From Bacillota bacterium (GTDB lineage: Bacteria; Bacillota; Clostridia; Oscillospirales; Oscillospiraceae): DNA of 18,911 nt. Position numbers and translations under genes: made by a program. This document shows positions 13,750 to 18,911 of this stretch, piece by piece (the stretch's first letter is position 1; each line of letters opens with the position of its first letter). Below the pieces are notes generated by a model. That model worked only from the letters and a program-made list of their open reading frames with translations. It made no database searches and was not told the origin of the DNA. The DNA is taken from NCBI GenBank assembly GCA_029777215.1, contig JAKOSQ010000111.1, positions 1 to 18,911 of the forward strand, given 5' to 3'.

Positions 13750-15054
13750 TCAGCGGACGATGCCGCGGATAAAAGGTTTTTTCTCCGGCGCTTCGGCGCT
13801 GAAGCGATAGCACGCGCGCAGCTTTTCACCCGCCGCGCGGGCCCTTGCCTCGTCGTTTGCGTAAATCACGGCCAGCGTCTCTCCCTTTTCAACGCGGTCG
13901 CCGACCTTTTTGGGGAGCTCGACGCCGACCGAGAGGTCGATCGGGCTGTCCTTCGTTTCGCGTCCGCCGCCGAGCGCGATGCAGACTTGGCCGACGCCGT
14001 CGGCCTCGATGTGGGAGACGAAGCCCGCCTCCGGTGCGGCGAGCTCCAGCCGAACACCCGCCTGCGGCAGCAGAGAGGTGTCGAAGACGGCGCGCTCGTC
14101 GCCGCCCTGTGCCTTCACGAATTCCGCGAACTTACGGAGGGCAGCGCCGCTCGCGACGCTCTCCTCGAGGCGTCTGCGGGCGTCTGCGTCGTCCGGGGCG
14201 ATGCCCGCCTCGCGCAGTGCCTGGGTCCCGAGCGTGAGGCACAGCTCGCGGAGATTTCCACCGCTCTCGCCCTGCAAAACAGCGATGGCCTCCCGCACCT
14301 CGAGCGCATTGCCGACGAAGTGACCGAGGGGTTCGTCCATGTCGGAGACGACCGCAACGCACTTTTTGCTCGCGTTTTTGCCGAGGGCGACCATCTGCCG
14401 GGCGAGCTCGAATGCGTCGGCCTCGGCCTTCATGAACGCGCCGCTGCCGGTCTTGACATCGAGAACAATGACATCCGCGCCGGAGGCGAGCTTTTTGGAC
14501 ATGATGGAGCTGACGATGAGCGGCATGATGTCGACCGTGCCGGTGACGTCGCGCAGGGCGTAGAGCTTCTTGTCCGCCGGAACGAGGTGAGCCGTCTGTC
14601 CCGCGATGACCATGCCAACCTCGTTCGCCTGACGGAGGAAGCGCTCGCCGTCGATCGCGGTGGTAAGGCCCGGGAAGCTCTCGAGCTTGTCAATGGTGCC
14701 GCCCGTGAAGCCGAGGCCGCGGCCGGACATCTTCGCTATTTTGATGCCGCAGGCCGCGAGCATCGGACACAGGACGAGGGAGGTCTTGTCCCCCACGCCG
14801 CCGGTCGAGTGCTTGTCAACCTTGACGCCGCTGATCTGCGTCAGGTCGAGCGTGTCGCCGCTCGCGATCATGGCCCGCGTGAGATCGAGCGTCTCGCGCT
14901 CGCTCAGGCCCTTGTAATAAATCGCCATCAGCAGCGCGGAAATCTGATAGTCCGGGATCGTCCCGTCAACGTAGCCGCCGATCAGATATTCGATTTCCCC
15001 GCGCGTCAGCTCGCCGCCGCCGCGCTTTTTGATGATGAGCTCGCAGGTGTTCAC
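13750..15054 (-). CDS. pdp: Pyrimidine-nucleoside phosphorylase
   Basis: Phosphorolyses uridine, thymidine and deoxyuridine to base and (deoxy)ribose-1-phosphate in nucleoside salvage. The protein is 434 aa, matching Bacillus Pdp. The KHSTGGVGDK phosphate loop is at 81-90 and the family signature SGRGLGFTGGTIDKLE is at 110-125. The C-terminal domain with the GVELPKKVGDRVEKGE motif is complete. The start is placed at GTG 15054 because GGGGGA precedes it at good distance and the N-terminus then matches relatives. An in-frame ATG 11 codons upstream (15087) lies next to the predicted -10 and is rejected. The gene is a single unit with its own promoter and is not part of the his pathway. deoA is an alternative name for the closely related thymidine phosphorylase. 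Confidence 0.93.
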   Translation of the reverse strand: MNTCELIIKKRGGGELTRGEIEYLIGGYVDGTIPDYQISALLMAIYYKGLSERETLDLTRAMIASGDTLDLTQISGVKVDKHSTGGVGDKTSLVLCPMLAACGIKIAKMSGRGLGFTGGTIDKLESFPGLTTAIDGERFLRQANEVGMVIAGQTAHLVPADKKLYALRDVTGTVDIMPLIVSSIMSKKLASGADVIVLDVKTGSGAFMKAEADAFELARQMVALGKNASKKCVAVVSDMDEPLGHFVGNALEVREAIAVLQGESGGNLRELCLTLGTQALREAGIAPDDADARRRLEESVASGAALRKFAEFVKAQGGDERAVFDTSLLPQAGVRLELAAPEAGFVSHIEADGVGQVCIALGGGRETKDSPIDLSVGVELPKKVGDRVEKGETLAVIYANDEARARAAGEKLRACYRFSAEAPEKKPFIRGIVR

Positions 15055-15088
15055 AGCGCATCCCCCGTTTCGATTTTTATTTACCATA

Positions 15089-15116
15089 ATTTTAGCATCA
15101 TCTTCACCGATTTAAA
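15089..15116 (-). promoter_or_regulatory. Candidate promoter of pyrimidine-nucleoside phosphorylase
   Basis: On the minus strand an extended -10 (TGC-TAAAAT, -10 at 15094-15089) has a weak -35, TTTAAA (15116-15111), at 16 bp. The start would lie near 15082, about 28 bases before the GTG start. Confidence 0.5.
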
Positions 15117-15176
15117 AGACTTTTTCGCGTTTGCCGCGCATAAGCTTACAGAGAACAAAGTCTGGGAGGCGGAGCT

Positions 15177-15821
15177 ATGGAATTTGATCTGAGCGGTACA
15201 TATCCGATCATACTCGAGGGCGAGGAGGCCGGGGAGCTGTGCGTTGAGCGCGACGGGCCCTACTGGGTCTTCGACGCGAAGTGCGCGCGGCGGCCCGGGC
15301 TGCTGCGGCTGTCAGTCTTTGGCGCGGACGGCGAGGGCTATCTCGGCGTCATGGAGCCGTGCGGGGACGCGCTGGTGCTGACAAAGCGGCTGAGCCGCCA
15401 TGCGCTCTCGGGCTTCCCGACGGCGATCACCCATGCGGGTGCGGCCGGAGAAGACGGCGGTGAAATCGAAAGTATTTCCCCACCTGACGCGGGCAACGCC
15501 GTTTCAGAACGTGAGAATGTTCCACCGGACGAAGCAAAACCGCCCTCATTGGCGTTTTCCGTCCCACCTTCGCTCAGCTGGCTGCCCTGCCCCTGTCCCT
15601 GCTCGCTCTTTTCCGGTCTCTGCGAAAAGGCGGCCTTCGGCGCGGTGAGCGGGGCCTATTTCGCGCTGGAGGGCGAGTGGACCCTGCTCGCGGTCCCGAT
15701 GGAAGCCGCCGCTGCGCTGCCTTACGGCCTCGTGCCGTTTTTATATCAGATAAAATTTGGCAGCGCGCTTTTTTTCGTCTGCGTCATCGAAAACGGAAAA
15801 GCGATACGGAGCCCCGCGTAA
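15177..15821 (+). CDS. Uncharacterised protein, two conserved-looking ends joined by a variable linker
   Basis: I do not recognise a characterised family in this 214-aa protein. The N-terminal part (1-83) is rich in short beta-like stretches (YPIILEGEEAGELCV, YWVFDAKC, GYLGVMEPCGDALVLTKRLS). The middle (84-132) is low-complexity and acidic/proline-rich. The C-terminal part (133-214) begins with LPCPCPC (Cys138, 140, 142), has Cys149, and ends in a hydrophobic stretch, GSALFFVCVIENG. There is no signal peptide or clear transmembrane helix. The start is ATG 15177, with GGGAGG upstream. It is divergent from pyrimidine-nucleoside phosphorylase, lies before two coat-type genes, and is separated from them by a terminator. 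The function is unknown. Confidence 0.75.
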   Translation: MEFDLSGTYPIILEGEEAGELCVERDGPYWVFDAKCARRPGLLRLSVFGADGEGYLGVMEPCGDALVLTKRLSRHALSGFPTAITHAGAAGEDGGEIESISPPDAGNAVSERENVPPDEAKPPSLAFSVPPSLSWLPCPCPCSLFSGLCEKAAFGAVSGAYFALEGEWTLLAVPMEAAAALPYGLVPFLYQIKFGSALFFVCVIENGKAIRSPA

Positions 15822-15845
15822 AAAAACGGGACTCCGTATATTTTT
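15804..15845 (+). terminator. Terminator overlapping the end of the 214-aa gene
   Basis: ATACGGAG-C-CCCG (15804-15816) pairs with CGGG-A-CTCCGTAT (15827-15839), with one C/A mismatch and an A-rich loop, followed by TTTTT (15841-15845). The left arm lies within the last codons and the TAA stop (15819-15821) is in the loop. Confidence 0.85.
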
Positions 15846-15925
15846 GTGCGCCGCCGGACATACTGTTTTCGTGCCGTGGCCGTGACGGCCTCGGCGCGCG
15901 AAAAAATTATATAGGAGGCACCGGT

Positions 15926-16111
15926 ATGGCAAATCTGACGTCAAAGGAGCTTTCCGCCCTCGAGGAGCAGATCAGCTCCGAGGAAACGCTCGTCAAGAAG
16001 TATCAGGCAATGGCGTCCATGTGCTGCGACACGAAGCTGCAGCAGGACCTCAACAATTTCGCGAACAAGCATCGTGCGCACTACAGCACGCTTGTTTCGT
16101 TCCTGCAGTAA
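15926..16111 (+). CDS. Small spore-coat-associated-type helical protein
   Basis: A 61-aa, wholly helical small protein (MANLTSKELSALEEQISSEE start). Proteins of this size and pattern, with a conserved Glu/His spacing (SSEETLVKKYQAM ... ANKHRAHYSTL), commonly sit directly before CotF-like genes in Clostridia. They are annotated as spore coat or ferritin-like proteins. It has two adjacent cysteines (33-34). The start is ATG 15926, with a strong AGGAGG 7 bases upstream. The CotF-like gene starts 13 bp downstream, so the two form a unit. The coat role is inferred from family and context. Confidence 0.8.
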   Translation: MANLTSKELSALEEQISSEETLVKKYQAMASMCCDTKLQQDLNNFANKHRAHYSTLVSFLQ

Positions 16112-16124
16112 GGGAGGCGCGCAG

Positions 16125-16394
16125 ATGAATCAGAACACACAGGGTCTCACGGAGAAGGAAATTTTTCAGGACTGCCTCAGCAGCCAGAAATTTGTCACGA
16201 CGAACTACAATACCTTCGCGGGCGAATGCGTCAACGAGCAGCTCAGAAGTGCGTTTCTGAACATTCTCGACGACGAGCACCGCATTCAGGCGGACATTTT
16301 CAACGACATGAGCAGCAACGGCTGGTATCAGACAAAGCCCGCCGATCAGCAGCAGATCCAGCAGATCAAGCAGAAGTTCCCGGCACAGATGTAA
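16125..16394 (+). CDS. CotF-like spore coat protein
   Basis: An 89-aa helical protein fitting the Coat F family: EKEIFQDCLSSQKFVTTNYNTFAGEC, then RSAFLNILDDEHRIQADIFNDMSSNGWYQTKPAD. The pattern of two long helices, a conserved Glu/His in the second and the GWY(x)KPAD ending is typical. Family members are found in the spore coat of Bacilli and Clostridia. The start is ATG 16125, with AGGGAGG 7 bases upstream. It is coupled to the preceding small coat-type gene and followed by a very stable terminator. Expression in the mother cell during sporulation is expected from the family, not shown here. Confidence 0.87.
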   Translation: MNQNTQGLTEKEIFQDCLSSQKFVTTNYNTFAGECVNEQLRSAFLNILDDEHRIQADIFNDMSSNGWYQTKPADQQQIQQIKQKFPAQM

Positions 16395-16400
16395 AACGCA

Positions 16401-16437
16401 TAAAATACGAGGCCGCCTTTGGCGGCCTCGTATTTTA
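16401..16437. terminator. Bidirectional terminator between convergent genes
   Basis: A perfect 17-bp inverted repeat, with arms 16401-16417 and 16421-16437 and loop TTT. It has A and T runs at the two ends and so should stop both the coat gene transcript (plus) and the exported-protein transcript (minus). The TAA stop of the minus-strand gene (16437-16435) is within the stem. Confidence 0.93.
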
Positions 16438-16905
16438 GCCAACGGTATAGACGCCGCGGACGAGGAGGGTCGCGGCAGCGGTCGCTGTGAGGGCGGCGCT
16501 GTCGGGGGCGACATTGAGGTGGTTTGCCGTCAGCGCGCCGCCGGAGGAGACCTCGGTCCCCGCGGTCACGTCGGAGAGCGCGGCGGAGGCGGCGGCGCTG
16601 CCGCTGCGCAAAACGACCTCGCAGCCCTCGCTGCAGCGGAGCGTCTGTCCCTTGGAAAGGCTCACAGCAGCAAAGTTCATGGTCTTGTTCGCACTCGCGA
16701 TCTCGTTTTCGAGCACCTGCGACTGCTGGTCCACCTTCGTCTGAAACTCGCTCTGGAGCTTCGGCGTGAGCGTGTTGTCGAGATAGCTTTTCGCGACCAG
16801 CGGGTCGGACTGCGTTCCGTAGGTCGAGGCGGCGTACGCGCCGACGCCCGCGCCGACGGCGACGAGCAGAACGGCGATCAGGATGGTTTTCAGCTTTTTG
16901 TTCAT
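16435..16905 (-). CDS. Small exported or membrane-anchored protein of unknown function
   Basis: A 156-aa protein. Residues 1-26 form a signal peptide or anchor (KKLK followed by TILIAVLLVAVGAGVGAYAA). Residues 40-75 are polar and helix-prone, likely coiled coil (TPKLQSEFQTKVDQQSQVLENE). The C-terminal 80 residues are beta-rich, Ala/Ser/Thr-rich, with Cys91 and Cys95 and a pattern seen in uncharacterised clostridial exported proteins (SLSKGQTL, VLRSGSA, GALTANHL, ATLLVRGVYTV). I know no function. The start is ATG 16905, with GGGAG 9 bases upstream. It follows mazF by 62 bp on the same strand with no promoter seen between, and ends in a bidirectional terminator. Confidence 0.82.
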   Translation of the reverse strand: MNKKLKTILIAVLLVAVGAGVGAYAASTYGTQSDPLVAKSYLDNTLTPKLQSEFQTKVDQQSQVLENEIASANKTMNFAAVSLSKGQTLRCSEGCEVVLRSGSAAASAALSDVTAGTEVSSGGALTANHLNVAPDSAALTATAAATLLVRGVYTVG

Positions 16906-16931
16906 CTTATGTACTCCCTTGTTCGGCTTTG

Positions 16932-16967
16932 GCGGGCCGGCGGGAACCGGCCCGCTCCGCTTTTTTT
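16932..16967 (+). terminator. Terminator-like hairpin oriented against the local genes
   Basis: GCGGGCCGG (16932-16940) pairs with CCGGCCCGC (16947-16955), 9 bp, with a T7 run (16961-16967) on the plus-strand side after 5 bases. On the minus strand, where mazF and the exported-protein gene are encoded, no T tract follows. It would therefore stop antisense transcription into mazF better than it stops mazF. Confidence 0.5.
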
Positions 16968-17318
16968 CTATCCTTCCAGACCGAAACTCACGGCGATGGC
17001 GCTGTCCACCTCGCTCATGACCGGGTCTGGGATGCTGCCCATCCGCTCGCGCAGACGGGACTTGTCAAGCGTTCGTATCTGCTCGAGCAGAATGACGCTG
17101 TCGCGAGACAGGCCACAGCTCTGGGCCGAGAGCTCTATGTGCGTCGGCAGACGCGCCTTGCCCACCTGCGAGGTGATTGCTGCGGCGATCACGGTCGGGC
17201 TGTGTTTGTTGCCAGTGTCGTTCTGGACGATGAGCACAGGGCGCATACCGCCCTGTTCGCTGCCGACCACAGGACTGAGATCGGCGTAATAAATGTCCCC
17301 GCGTCTGACTGTGTTCAC
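16968..17318 (-). CDS. mazF: MazF/PemK family endoribonuclease toxin (EndoA)
   Basis: A 116-aa sequence-specific mRNA endonuclease, very close in pattern to Bacillus subtilis EndoA/MazF. It opens with [20 protein letters not shown]. The catalytic residues are conserved, Arg26 (MRPVLIVQN) and Thr49 (AAITSQ), and the LPTHIEL and [14 protein letters not shown] stretches are intact. The start is GTG 17318; the ribosome site is only moderate. It stops with TAG. It follows alr by 101 bp, as in the alr-ndoAI-ndoA locus of Bacillus, but there is no antitoxin gene between. The gap holds only a 17-codon frame and a short palindrome. It may be co-transcribed with alr. Confidence 0.95.
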   Translation of the reverse strand: MNTVRRGDIYYADLSPVVGSEQGGMRPVLIVQNDTGNKHSPTVIAAAITSQVGKARLPTHIELSAQSCGLSRDSVILLEQIRTLDKSRLRERMGSIPDPVMSEVDSAIAVSFGLEG

Positions 17319-17419
17319 GAACCTTCACACTCCAATGACAGATTGCCCGCTACATTCTATGTAGGAGAGCACTATCATTGTTTCACCGGGACGCAAAAAA
17401 TATACATTCGCGGAAAATT

Positions 17420-18559
17420 TCAGCCGAGATAGACGCGCGGCACGCGCGGCGAAACGGCGCACAGCATCTCGTATGAGATGGTACCGGCCTTCTCCGCGAG
17501 CTCGTCGACGGAGATGCTCTCGCTCCCGTCCGTGCCGAAGATCGTGGCAGTGTCGCCCTCGCGGACATCCGGGACATCGGTCACGTCGACCATGCACATG
17601 TCCATGCAGATGCGCCCGACCTGCCTGCAGCGGACGCCGTGGATGAGGACCTCGATCTTTCCCGAGAGCGCGCGGTGCAGTCCGTCGGCGTAGCCGATGG
17701 GGACGACAGCGAGCCGTATCTTCCGCTGTGCCGTGAAGGTGCAGCCGTAGCTGATGGCGTCCCCCGCCTCGTGCTCCGTGACGGCGGCGATGCGCGAGCG
17801 CAGGGCCATCGCGGGCCGGAGAGTCACCTCGCCGCGCTCCGCGCCGGGGTACAGGCCGTAGAGGTCGATGCCGGGGCGGACCATGTCGAGGCAAAACGCG
17901 GGGTAATTGACCATCGCGCCGCTGTTCGTGCAGTGGCGGATGCGGAATTTCAGGCCCGCCTCGCGCTCGATCGACGCGATCGCGTCCGTGAAGATTTGAA
18001 ACTGCTTTTGCGTGTAAGCATCGCAGCCGGCGCGCGCCGGCTCGTCCGAAACGGCGAAATGCGTGAAGACGCCCTCCGGGTCAAGGCCCGGCAGACGCAC
18101 CGCCTCAACGGCGTCCGCGACGTCGCCGCGCTTGACGTCAAATCCCGTGCGGCCCATGCCAGTCTCAAGCTTGAGATGGACGCGGAGCGTCTTTCCGGCG
18201 GCGGCGAGCTTTTCGGAGAAGGCGCGGGCCATTTCAAGCGAACTCACCGCCTGCGTGACGCCGAGTTCCGCGAGCTGCACGGCGTAGTCCGCCGCCGTCG
18301 CCCCGAAAATGAGGATGGGCAGACGGACGCCCGCCGCGCGCAGCTCCTCGGCCTCGTCGATGCAGGCCACCGCGAGGTAGTCCGCCCCGTACTGTTCCAG
18401 CCGCTTTGCCACCGGCACCGCGCCGTGGCCGTAGGCATCCGCCTTGACAACGCCGAGGAAACGGCAGCCCGCAGGGAGCTTCGACTTCATGCTGCGGACA
18501 TTGTCCTCGATGGCGGAAAGATCGATCTCCGCCCAGGTCCTTTTTTTGCAGTCATCCAA
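17420..18559 (-). CDS. alr: Alanine racemase
   Basis: A PLP-dependent enzyme interconverting L- and D-alanine for peptidoglycan, and in spores often moderating alanine-triggered germination. The protein is 379 aa. The PLP lysine is Lys39 in VVKADAYGHG and the catalytic tyrosine is Tyr272 in AISYGCTF. Lys131 in KLETGMGRTG and Gly/Tyr contacts in VPIGYADGL are present. The start is TTG 18559, with GAGG 9 bases upstream; no in-frame ATG is near. It lies 29 bp after the partial lipoprotein-like gene and 101 bp before mazF. In Clostridioides difficile an alanine racemase gene (alr2) is co-transcribed with gerS, and this locus looks alike. Confidence 0.96.
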   Translation of the reverse strand: MDDCKKRTWAEIDLSAIEDNVRSMKSKLPAGCRFLGVVKADAYGHGAVPVAKRLEQYGADYLAVACIDEAEELRAAGVRLPILIFGATAADYAVQLAELGVTQAVSSLEMARAFSEKLAAAGKTLRVHLKLETGMGRTGFDVKRGDVADAVEAVRLPGLDPEGVFTHFAVSDEPARAGCDAYTQKQFQIFTDAIASIEREAGLKFRIRHCTNSGAMVNYPAFCLDMVRPGIDLYGLYPGAERGEVTLRPAMALRSRIAAVTEHEAGDAISYGCTFTAQRKIRLAVVPIGYADGLHRALSGKIEVLIHGVRCRQVGRICMDMCMVDVTDVPDVREGDTATIFGTDGSESISVDELAEKAGTISYEMLCAVSPRVPRVYLG

Positions 18560-18588
18560 TGTACTTGCCTCTTTTGTATCTGTCGATT

Positions 18589-18911
18589 TTAAGAAAATTT
18601 CGTAATGTTCATGGTGATCTCCACCCGTTCGCCGCTGCGGAGCTCGGCGTGGACCGGCGTGCCGTCCGCGCTCTGCCAGAGCCGCAGGCGAACGCCGTCG
18701 CCGTCCTCCAGTTCCACGACGCGGAGGGTCTCCCCGTCCATTTTTTCGTTCCAGACGCTCTCGACGTGGCCTTCCCGCAGAAAGCGGGAGAGCGTCGGCA
18801 GGGACATGAGCGGCGAGAGCCTGCCCTGCAGCGCCGTACCGGTGTCGAGCTGCACGCCGTCGTATTCGAGGCGCGCGCCGTCGTCCGCGACCGCGGCCTT
18901 GACCTTTGCGA
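18589..18911 (-). CDS. C-terminal part of a putative GerS/LolA-like lipoprotein, 5' end outside window
   Basis: An open frame entering from the right edge and ending at TAA 18589, 106 residues visible. The sequence is beta-rich (GTALQGRLSPLMSLPTL, LRVVELEDGDGVRLRLWQ, PVHAELRSGERVEITMNI), which fits the last strands of a LolA-like fold. The position, 29 bp before alr on the same strand, matches the gerS-alr2 unit of Clostridioides difficile, where GerS is a lipoprotein needed for cortex hydrolysis in germination. No signal peptide can be seen because the N-terminus is missing. Identification rests on context and general pattern. The GTG at 18855 is unlikely to be the true start because the frame stays open and coding-like upstream. 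Confidence 0.6.
   Translation of the reverse strand, partial: AKVKAAVADDGARLEYDGVQLDTGTALQGRLSPLMSLPTLSRFLREGHVESVWNEKMDGETLRVVELEDGDGVRLRLWQSADGTPVHAELRSGERVEITMNITKFS

Noticed and set aside
13987..15192. 401-codon plus-strand open frame opposite pyrimidine-nucleoside phosphorylase
   Set aside because: It is antisense to a clearly conserved enzyme and has biased, motif-free composition.
17325..17378. 17-codon frame between alr and mazF as a mazE-type antitoxin
   Set aside because: It is far too short for a known antitoxin, has a weak ribosome site and no resemblance to EndoAI; kept only as a remark under the MazF finding.
17639..18592. 317-codon plus-strand open frame opposite alr
   Set aside because: It is a codon-bias shadow of alr with Arg/Asp/Ala-rich composition and no homology signal.

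Overview
The window looks like a chromosomal stretch from a GC-rich, endospore-forming member of the Clostridia, most like the Oscillospiraceae. The basis is the gene families present: short-form HisG with HisZ, a TrpR-like YerC, CotF-type coat proteins, an alr-mazF pair, and a partial lipoprotein gene before alr that recalls the gerS-alr2 arrangement of Clostridioides difficile. Other signs are frequent GTG and TTG starts and AT-rich sigma-A-type promoters set in GC-rich coding DNA. Nothing phage-, transposon- or CRISPR-like is visible.

Layout. From 1 to 2574 (minus strand): purA, an nfeD-like gene and the start of an SPFH/stomatin-like gene that runs off the left edge. From 2874 to 4894 (plus): the yerC/TrpR-like regulator, a terminator hairpin, then a class I methyltransferase and hslO (Hsp33). 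From 4895 to 5437: a hairpin-rich intergenic stretch and a minus-strand tRNA-Gly(GCC)-tRNA-Cys(GCA) unit with a good promoter and a terminator. From 5546 to 6097 (plus): a GNAT acetyltransferase. From 6172 to 13618 (minus): a compact nine-gene histidine operon, hisZ-hisG-hisD-hisC-hisB-hisH-hisA-hisF-hisIE, with its own promoter and terminator. From 13750 to 15054 (minus): pyrimidine-nucleoside phosphorylase. From 15177 to 16394 (plus): an unrecognised 214-aa protein and two small coat-type proteins. From 16435 to the right edge (minus): partial GerS/LolA-like gene, alr, mazF and a small exported protein.

The most notable finding is that hisG has an in-frame amber codon (TAG at 12462-12460) at codon 17, right after the conserved PKGRLGE segment, while the other 197 codons are intact. 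It could be a recent nonsense mutation, a sequence error or a readthrough case. TAG is the normal stop of yerC, hisZ and mazF here, so general reassignment of TAG is unlikely. Because hisG is second in a tightly coupled operon, the lesion could affect the whole pathway.

Other points of interest are an inverted repeat just upstream of the his promoter (a candidate operator, possibly for a TrpR/YerC-type repressor), a group of related CGCGAAGC hairpins around the tRNA genes with two mutually exclusive pairings, a MazF toxin without the usual adjacent antitoxin, and a sporulation-flavoured right end. Most other genes are ordinary housekeeping genes. I did not find convincing evidence of a wholly new multi-gene system.
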